From Anaerolineales bacterium (lineage in GTDB: Bacteria; Chloroflexota; Anaerolineae; Anaerolineales; UBA11858): DNA of 64,000 nucleotides. The notes under the pieces were generated by a model, which made no database searches, was not told the origin of the DNA, and worked only from the letters and a program-made list of their open reading frames with translations. The position numbers were made by a program, and so were the translations under genes. The stretch is taken from positions 124,001 through 188,000 of the forward strand of contig JANQED010000018.1 of NCBI GenBank assembly GCA_028278545.1. The letters are read 5' to 3'. Positions 35,004-43,028 of this stretch are shown here, piece by piece (position 1 is the stretch's first letter; every line of letters starts with the position of its first letter).

Positions 35004-35669
35004 ATGAAAGTACTTAGAGTTGTGTTGTTCTATACCATTACTGCGCTGCTCTTTGCTGCATGCAAAACCACGCCAGTGAACACACCAACAGTGGACCCTG
35101 GCCTCGAAATAACCCAGGCGGTGAAGACGGTTTACGCTCAGGTCAGTGAAACCGCGCGTGTGGCTCAGCTATCTGCAACGGCAACGGACACCGCCCCCCC
35201 TCCAACAGATACCCTTATACCCGAGACCGCCACACCCACGCTCACTTTTACGCCGGAATTCACGCTAACACCGTCCCTCACACTGACAGAGACGCTCCCG
35301 CCCGTCTCCCATTGTCCGCTGGCAGAGGTCACCAGAGAAACCGTTCCCCCTGGCTCTACTTTCCAACAAGGACAGTGGGTCGTTAAGCAATGGACTGTGC
35401 TAAACGCCGGCGACTGCAAATGGACAACGGGTTACCACATTGTTTACTACGATGGCGATCGCTTCAACCAACCCCTTGTCAGGAATTTCCACGTAGAAGT
35501 ATGGCCGGGCGATTTCATCATCATCACTTTCGAATTCGCAGCACCCGAACAAATCGGCACCCACAAGAGCTGGTGGATGATGCGAAACGAAAATGGAGAG
35601 TTGTTCGGCAATGGCCCCGGAGATGCCCCTCTCTACATTGAGATCGACGTTAAGAAGGCTGATGATTAA
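35004..35669 (+). CDS. NBR1-Ig-like domain lipoprotein, copy 2
   Basis: 221 residues with lipobox LLFAAC, the same helix VKTVYAQVSETARVAQLSA, a Thr/Pro-rich linker and a C-terminal NBR1-Ig domain (VVKQWTVLNAGDCKWTTGYH, then GTHKSWWMMRNENGELFG). It is the most divergent of the three: the usual PTWGYA segment reads WPGDFIIITFEF. A GTG at 35001 is also in frame; the ATG at 35004 is preferred. It begins 18 bases after copy 1 and ends at the start of an upstream extension of copy 3. Confidence 0.83.
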   Translation: MKVLRVVLFYTITALLFAACKTTPVNTPTVDPGLEITQAVKTVYAQVSETARVAQLSATATDTAPPPTDTLIPETATPTLTFTPEFTLTPSLTLTETLPPVSHCPLAEVTRETVPPGSTFQQGQWVVKQWTVLNAGDCKWTTGYHIVYYDGDRFNQPLVRNFHVEVWPGDFIIITFEFAAPEQIGTHKSWWMMRNENGELFGNGPGDAPLYIEIDVKKADD

Positions 35670-35701
35670 TGGCGGTTTATCGATACAAGCAGGTGTCTAA
35701 A

Positions 35702-36379
35702 ATGAAAACGCAGCTTCGATTATCTTTCATTACACTCGCGATGATCTTTCTGAGCGCGTGCAATATTCCCGGGTCTGTGCCAACCGCTTCAGAAGAATCT
35801 GCCGATCTGACTTCCGTTGTGCAGACGGTTTACACCCAAATCACTGAAACTGCGCGCGTCGCACTACTCTCTGCGACGCCAACTTTCACACCTGAACCAA
35901 CTGAGACCCCCACACCGTTACCGCCGACGTTCACCCCGACAGAGGCCTTCACCGAGACCCCAATTATATCCCCTACGGATGCCCCCACAGCGACCCCAAC
36001 CGTGGACATGCCCTGCAATCGAGCCAATCTGGAATCAAAATCCGTTGGTGATGGTACGGTCGTCTTCATCAACAGGACTTTTACGCAGACATTCCGTTTG
36101 AAAAACACCGGCTCTTGCACCTGGGATCAAAACTATGAGCTTAGATTTGTCCAAGGGGACCTGTTGAACGCTTCGGCAGCCATTCATCTGGTTCCCATAG
36201 GCACCGTCCCAACCTGGGGATATGCCAATGTCGATGTCCTGATGAAAGCCCCTGCCGAGCCGGGGACTTATAGAGGTTACTGGATGATTAAAGCCGCCAA
36301 TGGGCAGATCTTTGGCACGGGAACCAGTGGTGCGACCTGGTTCTGGGTCGAGATCGAGGTGATCGATCCAGATGCATAG
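35702..36379 (+). CDS. NBR1-Ig-like domain lipoprotein, copy 3
   Basis: 225 residues with lipobox IFLSAC, helix VQTVYTQITETARVALLSA, a Thr/Pro linker and an NBR1-Ig domain (QTFRLKNTGSCTWDQNYELR, then VPTWGYANVDVLMKAPAEPG). It resembles copy 1 more than copy 2. The frame is open back to an ATG at 35669 that overlaps the stop of copy 2, but the signal peptide fits a start at 35702. It ends just before a strong terminator. Confidence 0.85.
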   Translation: MKTQLRLSFITLAMIFLSACNIPGSVPTASEESADLTSVVQTVYTQITETARVALLSATPTFTPEPTETPTPLPPTFTPTEAFTETPIISPTDAPTATPTVDMPCNRANLESKSVGDGTVVFINRTFTQTFRLKNTGSCTWDQNYELRFVQGDLLNASAAIHLVPIGTVPTWGYANVDVLMKAPAEPGTYRGYWMIKAANGQIFGTGTSGATWFWVEIEVIDPDA

Positions 36380-36400
36380 TTCTTGATAGAACGGAAAAGA

Positions 36401-36436
36401 AAAACTCTCGTGCCTGGTCATTTGCACGAGAGTTTT
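36401..36436. terminator. bidirectional intrinsic terminator
   Basis: A perfect 13-bp stem (AAAACTCTCGTGC with GCACGAGAGTTTT) closes a 10-base loop, followed by CGTTTTC. It sits between the converging lipoprotein and pyruvate dehydrogenase operons and can terminate both. Confidence 0.9.
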
Positions 36437-36455
36437 CGTTTTCTTACAGGTCAAT

Positions 36456-37703
36456 TTACACCAACAACCTCAGCGGCTCTTCTAAATACTTCACCAAGGC
36501 CTGCATGAATCGGGCGGCTTCGGCGCCATCGCTAACGCGGTGATCCACCGAGATGGTGGCCTTCATGCGCAAGCCGGGGACGATCTCGCCATGCTCCACA
36601 ACAGGCACCTCTTTCACGGAGCCAATTGCCAGTATCGCCGCTTCAGGGGGATTGATGATGGCGACAAAATCCTCAACGCCGAACATACCCAAATTACTCA
36701 CCGAGAAAGTCGAACCCTGGATGTCATCTGGCTTGACTTTCCCCTCACGGGCGCGCGCCGCCATTGCTTTGGTTTCCACGGAGATTTGACGTAGGGATTT
36801 ACGGTCGGCATCGCGATTGACCACGGTCAGCAAACCCCCTTCTACCGCGACGGCCACACCAATATTGGCCTGACCATGGTGCAGCACATGGTCTCCCTGC
36901 AATGTAGCATTCAAATTGGGGTATTCCCGCAAGGTCAGGGCGGCGGCTTTAACGATGAAATCATTCACAGAAAGTTTCTCACCGGATTCGGCCAGCATGG
37001 CATTGATCTGCTCACGCTGGGCCATCAAAGGAGCCATGTCATACTCATGGGTCACATAAAAATGGGGCAATTGCTGCTTGGCTTCCACCATGCGACGGCC
37101 AATGGCCTGACGCAACTTTGTCAACGGCACTTTCTCGTCCGCAGGGGGTGGGCCAACAGGCGTGAACGCTGGCGCGCCGACAGCTGTTGGCGTGGGCGGC
37201 GCTGCCAGGGTGGTTTCAATATCCTGCTTGACGATCCGGCCATCCGGGCCGCTGCCCTGGATGGTTTTCAGGTCAAGGCCGTGTTCGTGAGCCATGCGCC
37301 TGGCTAAGGGAGATGCTTTGACCCCACCGGGAAGAGCGCCATCCCCCGGGGCTTCAAGCGCATCCGCGGGGTCTGCCCCAGGAGTGGTATCCACTTCAGG
37401 AACGGGGGACTCATCTTCTGGGGTATCCACCTCAACGAGGAGGCTTTCCACGTCGATATCTCCATCGGCCTCACCGATCACTGCAATGGGTGTGCCGACC
37501 GGTAGGATATCCCCCTCCCCAACCAGATGACGATGCATCCTGCCTGTGTGTGCCGACTCGACTTCCACGGTCGCTTTATCGGTCTCGATCTCTGCCAAGA
37601 CCTGACCGCGCTCGACATCTTCTCCTTCGGCAATCATCCAACGGACGAGGACGCCTTCGGCCATATCAAAACCCAATTTGGGCATCGTGACCACTTCAGC
37701 CAT
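36456..37703 (-). CDS. pdhC: 2-oxo acid dehydrogenase E2 (dihydrolipoamide acyltransferase)
   Basis: 415 residues. One lipoyl domain (1-78, lipoylated Lys in EIETDKATVEVES near 43), an acidic/Pro linker, a peripheral-subunit-binding domain (ASPLARRMAHEHGLDLKTI near 130), a second linker and the catalytic domain from about 190, with the active-site DHRVSDGAEAARFM near 385. It transfers the acyl group from lipoate to CoA in the core of the complex. It starts where the E1beta stop ends (TGATG overlap). The lipoyl-transfer gene at 3500 is the probable source of its cofactor. Confidence 0.93.
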   Translation of the reverse strand: MAEVVTMPKLGFDMAEGVLVRWMIAEGEDVERGQVLAEIETDKATVEVESAHTGRMHRHLVGEGDILPVGTPIAVIGEADGDIDVESLLVEVDTPEDESPVPEVDTTPGADPADALEAPGDGALPGGVKASPLARRMAHEHGLDLKTIQGSGPDGRIVKQDIETTLAAPPTPTAVGAPAFTPVGPPPADEKVPLTKLRQAIGRRMVEAKQQLPHFYVTHEYDMAPLMAQREQINAMLAESGEKLSVNDFIVKAAALTLREYPNLNATLQGDHVLHHGQANIGVAVAVEGGLLTVVNRDADRKSLRQISVETKAMAARAREGKVKPDDIQGSTFSVSNLGMFGVEDFVAIINPPEAAILAIGSVKEVPVVEHGEIVPGLRMKATISVDHRVSDGAEAARFMQALVKYLEEPLRLLV

Positions 37704-38683
37704 CAGAGCACCTCCTTGACCGCCCGAATGACATCTTCGGCATGGGGTAGTGCAGATTGTTCCAGGGCGCGGTTATAAGGCAAGGGGACCTCAGTTTGTG
37801 CAACCCGCTTGATGGGCGCATCTACATAGTCAAAGGCTTCTTCATAAATTTGTGCTGAGACCTCTGCGCCCACGCCATACGACCGCCAGCCTTCTTCGAC
37901 GATCACTGCCCGGTTGGTACGGCGGAAAGACTCCAGCACTGGCCCCATATCCAACGGGCGCAAAGACCGCAGATCGACGACCTCGGCCTCGATACCCTCT
38001 TTGGCTAAGGTAGTGGCCGCTTTAAGGGAAACGTCCAGCATTTTGCTGTAAGTGACGATGGTGACATCATGCCCTGGGCGCTGAATCTTCGACTTGTCCA
38101 ACGGAACTGTATAATCACCTTCAGGCACCTCACCACGCATCTGGTAAAGGGTGGCATGTTCGATGAAGAAGACCGGATCATCCGAGCGGATGGCTGACTT
38201 CAACAGCCCTTTGGCATCATACGGTGTGCCAGGAGCGACGACTTTGAGGCCGGGGAAATGAGCAAAAACAGCATCGGGCGTCTGGGAATGGGTAGCGCCC
38301 AACTGGCGTCCGCCGCCGCCCACCGTCCGAATGACCAGGGGCACAGAGATCTGCCCGCCGAACATGTAGCGCATCTTGGCAGCCTGGTTGACGATATGAT
38401 CCATAGCTACAAAGGCAAAGTTAATGGTCATCAACTCAGCTACTGGCCGCAGACCAACCATGGCCGCGCCGATTCCGCCACCCACAATGACCGCCTCAGC
38501 AATGGGGGTATCACGCACCCGTTTGGGGCCGAAGTGATCGTAGAAACCTTTGGTGACGGCGTAAGTGCCCCCCCATACTCCCACCTCTTCCCCCATGATA
38601 AAAACCCGCTCATCGCGCTCCATCTCTTCCCAAAGTGCCTGTGAGATGGCTTCGCGCATCGTTATCCGTTTGTTTTCCATCAT
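37703..38683 (-). CDS. pdhB: pyruvate dehydrogenase E1 component, beta subunit
   Basis: 326 residues. MREAISQALWEEMERDERVF, MGEEVGVWGGTYAVTKGF, then DTPIAEAVIVGGGIGAAMVG and GGGGRQLGATHSQ are E1beta hallmarks. It carries the second half of the thiamine-diphosphate site. The C-terminal part has VIVEEGWRSYGVGAEVSAQI. It is coupled to E2 and follows E1alpha by 12 bases. Two ATGs (38683, 38680) are equally possible starts. Confidence 0.94.
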   Translation of the reverse strand: MMENKRITMREAISQALWEEMERDERVFIMGEEVGVWGGTYAVTKGFYDHFGPKRVRDTPIAEAVIVGGGIGAAMVGLRPVAELMTINFAFVAMDHIVNQAAKMRYMFGGQISVPLVIRTVGGGGRQLGATHSQTPDAVFAHFPGLKVVAPGTPYDAKGLLKSAIRSDDPVFFIEHATLYQMRGEVPEGDYTVPLDKSKIQRPGHDVTIVTYSKMLDVSLKAATTLAKEGIEAEVVDLRSLRPLDMGPVLESFRRTNRAVIVEEGWRSYGVGAEVSAQIYEEAFDYVDAPIKRVAQTEVPLPYNRALEQSALPHAEDVIRAVKEVL

Positions 38684-38695
38684 GATTAATTCCCT

Positions 38696-39652
38696 CTACT
38701 CCGCATAAACATCGGCGAATAATTCTTCAGGCGCTGGTTCGGGACTTGACTCGGCAAATTGCACTGCCGCGGCAACTTCTTTGTCAACACTCTCACTGAT
38801 GGCATTTAATTCAGCTTCTTTGGCAATCTTCTCTTTCAGCAAGTAAGCGTGATAAATGCCTATTGGATCGTTCTCCTGCCACTTCTTGACCTCGTCAGAA
38901 TCGCGGTAGCGTTCGGGATCACCCACAGAGTGACCGCGATAGCGATAGGTCATAACCTCCAGGAAGTAAGGCCCTTTTCCGCTGCGAACGAACTCCAAGG
39001 CCTTTAGGGCAGCGGCGCGCACCGCCAGGACGTCCATACCGTCAACGCGTTCGTTGGGTATGCCATACCCCTCGGCTTTTTGCCTGATCTCTGAGACTGC
39101 GGAAGCGCGTTCGATTGTCGTGCCCATGCCATATTGGTTGTTCTCACAGACCCACAGAACCGGCAAATCCCACACCTTCGAGAGATTGACCCCCTCGTGG
39201 AAGAAACCGATGTTGGTCGCGCCATCGCCGAACATGCAGATGGTCACAGCGTCCACCCCTGAATATTGGTCACCAAGGGCCATACCCGCAGCAATCGGCA
39301 GATGGGCGCCCACAATGCCATGACCACCCCAAAAATTTTTCTCTACATCAGCCATGTGCATAGAGCCGCCTTTGCCTTTGGACATACCGGTGGCTTTTCC
39401 TAACAGCTCTGCCATCACTGAATCCGCGGAGATGCCCACATTGAGAGCCACACCATGATCACGATAGGCAGTGATGACGCGATCCTGGGGCTGTCGCGCG
39501 GCGATCAGACCAGTGCTGACAGCTTCCTGACCGATGTATAAGTGCAAAAAGCCGCCGATCTTGCCTTGTTGGTATAGTTCAGCCGCGCGTTCTTCCACTC
39601 GCCGGATGAGCACCATCTGATGATACAAATCTAAATGCTCTTGCTTATCCAT
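38696..39652 (-). CDS. pdhA: pyruvate dehydrogenase E1 component, alpha subunit
   Basis: 318 residues. The thiamine-diphosphate motif runs from GDGATNIGFFHEGVN near residue 143 to CENNQYGM near 170. The loop YRYRGHSVGDPERYR near 236 is the E1alpha phosphorylation-loop region. With E1beta it decarboxylates pyruvate (or acetoin or a branched 2-keto acid) and acylates E2. First gene of the three-gene operon; no E3 (dihydrolipoamide dehydrogenase) gene is next to it. GGAAAGGG precedes the ATG. Confidence 0.94.
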   Translation of the reverse strand: MDKQEHLDLYHQMVLIRRVEERAAELYQQGKIGGFLHLYIGQEAVSTGLIAARQPQDRVITAYRDHGVALNVGISADSVMAELLGKATGMSKGKGGSMHMADVEKNFWGGHGIVGAHLPIAAGMALGDQYSGVDAVTICMFGDGATNIGFFHEGVNLSKVWDLPVLWVCENNQYGMGTTIERASAVSEIRQKAEGYGIPNERVDGMDVLAVRAAALKALEFVRSGKGPYFLEVMTYRYRGHSVGDPERYRDSDEVKKWQENDPIGIYHAYLLKEKIAKEAELNAISESVDKEVAAAVQFAESSPEPAPEELFADVYAE

Positions 39653-39711
39653 TTGCCCTTTCCTTCAGCTTCAAGTAGTCAATGAATCCAACAATAAATT
39701 ACAACACACAA

Positions 39712-39736
39712 CAACACCGGGCTAAGCCCGGCGTTG
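39712..39736 (-). other. hairpin in the leader of the pyruvate dehydrogenase operon
   Basis: An 11-pair stem with one A-C mismatch and a TAA loop, followed on the minus strand by a GT-rich stretch. A TATAAT at 39777-39772 on the minus strand could start a leader of about 110 bases containing it. It may attenuate or stabilise the pdh mRNA. No known riboswitch was recognised. Confidence 0.4.
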
Positions 39737-39908
39737 CACTTTATAAGCGCTGTCTTTCAAATCAAGGCTAAATTATACCAAAAGTGTCTGGTTTTGTAAG
39801 ATGCAATTCAGAGAAGCTCTTCTGGGGGAGCAGCCAGATCGACCATTATAGGCCGAGAACCATGGTACAATTTTTCGGTTTCCAGCCCAACAAAACCCCT
39901 GATATATA

Positions 39909-40538
39909 ATGACCCGCCAACCATTAGACGCCAACCCCAACAACACCAGCCCGGCTGTTCGGGCTGCCCGAATGTATTCGAATATCTTCAGCCCCCCGAG
40001 TACATTCGCGCTATTTGGGTTCATCATCGCCTGGGTGGAACTGCCCTTTTGGAGGGGCACCCTGCACGCGGCGATTTTCGGCTTTCTGTCAACGCTGGTC
40101 CCAATCCTTTACATCGCCTATATGTTGAAGATCGGGAAACTCGATGATCTACACCTCAGCCAGCAGCGCGACCGGCGGATTCCTTACATCATTGGCATCC
40201 TTGGCGCGATGGCGGCGTTTTTTGTCTTGCGGGCTTTAGGAAGCTCGACTTTGCTGCTGACCTTCATCCAGACGAATATCATCGCCATCACGCTGCTGGC
40301 GCTGATCAACACGCGCTGGCTGATCAGCGCGCACACCACCAGCATCACGACCATCGCCGCCTTTGCAGGGTTCGCTTTCAGTCCCACCGCCGGTTTAGCG
40401 ATCACACCACTGGTGTTCTTGACCTTCTATATCAGATTGTTCTTGAAAAGGCACAGCATCACCGAAATGATCTCCGGCATACTTCTTGGGATTCTGATCG
40501 TTTTGGGCGTGGCGGCAACGGGCGCCTTCAACGGGTGA
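39909..40538 (+). CDS. polytopic membrane protein, PAP2-superfamily-like
   Basis: 209 residues with about five or six membrane helices. QQRDRRIPYII near residue 92 and a loop with TRWLISAHTTSITT near 138 (an SxH pattern between helices) recall the PAP2/phosphatidic acid phosphatase superfamily. The canonical PSGH and KxxxxxxRP motifs are not clearly complete, so this is a weak assignment. It is followed within 5 bases by the phosphatase/sulfatase-like gene and lies in an operon of envelope functions. Confidence 0.5.
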   Translation: MTRQPLDANPNNTSPAVRAARMYSNIFSPPSTFALFGFIIAWVELPFWRGTLHAAIFGFLSTLVPILYIAYMLKIGKLDDLHLSQQRDRRIPYIIGILGAMAAFFVLRALGSSTLLLTFIQTNIIAITLLALINTRWLISAHTTSITTIAAFAGFAFSPTAGLAITPLVFLTFYIRLFLKRHSITEMISGILLGILIVLGVAATGAFNG

Positions 40539-40543
40539 ATCAC

Positions 40544-42106
40544 ATGCGTAAACCCAACATCATCTTCATCGTATTGGATACCCACCGTGTTGACCGCCTC
40601 GGCTGTTACGGTTACGGGCGCGGCACCTCCCCAAATCTGGATGCCTTCGCTCTGGGTGCGAGCCTTTTCGAGCAGGCCATCGCCCCCGCCCAATGGACGA
40701 TCCCTTCCCACGCTTCGATGTTCAGCGGTGAGTACCCCAGCACCCACCTCGCCATTCAAGCAAGCAGCGCTCTTGGAGAGGATTTCAGGACCCTGGCACA
40801 ATATCTAACAGACCAAGGCTATGAAACCACCGGATTTTGCAACAACCCGCTTGTCGGCGTGTTGGAGAACGGATTGCGGCGCGGTTTCGACAACTTCTAT
40901 AACTACGGCGGCGCGCTGCCTTCTGCGCCATCCCAAAACGGTTATGTGCAACCCAGGCTGGTCAGCGACCTGCGCAACGGCTATCGAAAAGCGCTGGAAT
41001 GGATCGCCACCCCCATTCAACAAGCTGTCGCTGCCTCGCCGGGCGTATTCCAATTTATCCTGAACCCCAAGCTGGTCTCCTGGTGGACGCGCTACGCCAA
41101 CTTCAAAGGGGATGGGCCAGCATCCATCCGGGACACAACCCAGTTTTTCCAATGGAAATTGAAGGAAAATGCCAAACCCCAGTTCATTTTCCTCAATTTA
41201 ATGGGTACGCACTTGCCCTACACACCCCCAGATCGATTCATCCGGGATTTCGCGCCCATCGTCAAGCAGGATGTCGAAGCAGGCGACTTCATGCGGGATT
41301 ACAACACCCGGGCGTTCCACTGGCTGCTGCCGATGAAAGAACCCTACACCGAGTTGGAAGCCAAAACACTCAGCGATATGTACGACGCTGAAGTCGCTTA
41401 CCAGGATCACTTGCTGGCACAACTATTCAGCGAACTCGACAAAGACGAGCAGCGCCAGAACTCCATGGTAGTCATCCTCAGCGACCACGGCGAAATGTTG
41501 GGCGAGCACAACTTGATGGGACACGGTCTCGGCTTGTATCAAGAATTGATCCACGTCCCCCTGATGATCCGCTTCCCAGGGCAAAAAACCGGGCAACGCG
41601 TCGCAGAGACCGTTTCAACCATGCACATCTTCCATACGCTGCTCGAGGCAGCCGGCATCGAAGAAATCGAGCCCTCTTATGCCGACCCCATCAGGACCAG
41701 CGAGTTCAGCCTGGGGGACAAAGATCAGGCCAAAATCCCCGCCAGCAGGCGCGTGGTCAGTGAAGCCTATCCTCCGATGAACCTGATCAAAATCATCGAG
41801 AAGCATGAACCAGCCATCATGGATGTCTTCCAATGTAAAGCCAATCATTGGGCCATTTTCGCAGACCTACTCAAACTGCTGCGCGTCGATGAGCTACAAG
41901 ATGAATTGTATAATTTAGCCGAAGACCCCCAGGAGCTGCGGCCTATCAAGGATGATATCGAACGCCTGGGCCAATTGGGGGGCGAGCTGGATGAATACCT
42001 GGTCTGGGCTGCCGGTAGGGCCCCGGGAGAATTTGACAGCCTGACCACCGATCTAAACCAAGAGCATGTTGTGGAACGCCTGCGCGGGTTAGGGTATATG
42101 GATTAA
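40544..42106 (+). CDS. alkaline phosphatase superfamily (sulfatase-fold) hydrolase
   Basis: 520 residues. NIIFIVLDTHRVDRLGCYGY gives the first metal ligand, and the nucleophile segment near 50 reads AQWTIPSHASMFSGEYP. LSDHGEMLGEHNLMGHG near 310 provides the other metal ligands. In true sulfatases the nucleophile is Cys or Ser in C/S-x-P-S-R, converted to formylglycine; here it is Thr. It is more probably a phosphatase or phosphotransferase acting on a lipid or glycan. No signal peptide is evident. A GTG at 40535 is also in frame; the ATG at 40544 starts the conserved region. Confidence 0.8.
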   Translation: MRKPNIIFIVLDTHRVDRLGCYGYGRGTSPNLDAFALGASLFEQAIAPAQWTIPSHASMFSGEYPSTHLAIQASSALGEDFRTLAQYLTDQGYETTGFCNNPLVGVLENGLRRGFDNFYNYGGALPSAPSQNGYVQPRLVSDLRNGYRKALEWIATPIQQAVAASPGVFQFILNPKLVSWWTRYANFKGDGPASIRDTTQFFQWKLKENAKPQFIFLNLMGTHLPYTPPDRFIRDFAPIVKQDVEAGDFMRDYNTRAFHWLLPMKEPYTELEAKTLSDMYDAEVAYQDHLLAQLFSELDKDEQRQNSMVVILSDHGEMLGEHNLMGHGLGLYQELIHVPLMIRFPGQKTGQRVAETVSTMHIFHTLLEAAGIEEIEPSYADPIRTSEFSLGDKDQAKIPASRRVVSEAYPPMNLIKIIEKHEPAIMDVFQCKANHWAIFADLLKLLRVDELQDELYNLAEDPQELRPIKDDIERLGQLGGELDEYLVWAAGRAPGEFDSLTTDLNQEHVVERLRGLGYMD

Positions 42107-42118
42107 CGAGGAGCAGAT

Positions 42119-43003
42119 ATGATCGATCCTGTTATCTTCACATTGGATTTGGGGAGAATACAACTCGCCTTCCGGTGGTACGGCCTCTTGATCGCCATTG
42201 GCGTGATGGTCAGCGCCTGGTTGACCGATAGAGAGATGGCGCGACGAGGGGGCAAAGCCGAATTCGTTTGGGATGCACTCATCTGGGTATTGCCAGCAGG
42301 GATTATCGGTGCCCGAGTGTGGTACGTGCTCAATGATATATTTGGCGGCGGTCGAACGTTCCTCGATGAGCCGGGGCGCATCCTGCGCATCACCGAGGGG
42401 GGATTACATATTTTCGGCGCGGTGGTCTTTGGCTTAGGCGCGGCTTATCTTTACGCCCGGCGCAACAAAGTGGATATGCTCTTGATCCTGGATTCCGTCG
42501 CCCCAGCCCTGTTGATCGGCCAGGCCGTTGCCAGGCCAGCCAACTTCATCAACCAGGAACTATACGGCCAACCCACCGACCTGCCCTGGGGCATCCCCAT
42601 CGTGGGTTCACACCGCATCGCCCCCTGGAATGACCTGACTCTCTACCCGGAAGAGACCACCCGCTTCCACCCCACATTCGCTTATGAAATGGTCTGGAAC
42701 TTCCTGGCCGCTGGCCTAATCCTGTGGTTGGTGCGGCGCTACGAAGACAAGGTCAAACCCGGGACCGCTTTTGCCAGTTGGCTACTGCTGGCCGGTATTG
42801 GCCGGGTGATCATCGAGGCCTTCCGCCCAGACCAGCCGCGCATCCCCGGCACAGACTTGAGCTGGTCGCGCCTGATCTATGCTATCATGGGGGTGATCGG
42901 CTTACTCTGGCTGCTGATCCGCTACGAAATCATCAAGCTGCCCTTCCTATCTCCCGGGCCAGAGAAATACAAATTACCCCGCAAGACGACGCACAGGCGC
43001 TAG
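42119..43003 (+). CDS. lgt: prolipoprotein diacylglyceryl transferase
   Basis: 294 residues, seven membrane helices expected. FRWYGLLIAIGVMVSAWL, GLHIFGAVVFGLGAAYLYAR and the signature ARPANFINQELYG near 138, with HPTFAYEMVWN near 183. It transfers diacylglycerol from phosphatidylglycerol to the lipobox cysteine. The lipoproteins at 32406, 34269, 35004, 35702 and 46450 would be substrates. It starts 12 bases after the hydrolase gene, in one operon with the following genes. Confidence 0.96.
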   Translation: MIDPVIFTLDLGRIQLAFRWYGLLIAIGVMVSAWLTDREMARRGGKAEFVWDALIWVLPAGIIGARVWYVLNDIFGGGRTFLDEPGRILRITEGGLHIFGAVVFGLGAAYLYARRNKVDMLLILDSVAPALLIGQAVARPANFINQELYGQPTDLPWGIPIVGSHRIAPWNDLTLYPEETTRFHPTFAYEMVWNFLAAGLILWLVRRYEDKVKPGTAFASWLLLAGIGRVIIEAFRPDQPRIPGTDLSWSRLIYAIMGVIGLLWLLIRYEIIKLPFLSPGPEKYKLPRKTTHRR

Positions 43004-43028
43004 TCTGACCTCGCATTAGGAGCACACT

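Noticed and set aside
40544-42106. Naming the gene an arylsulfatase
   Set aside because: No Cys or Ser at the formylglycine position.
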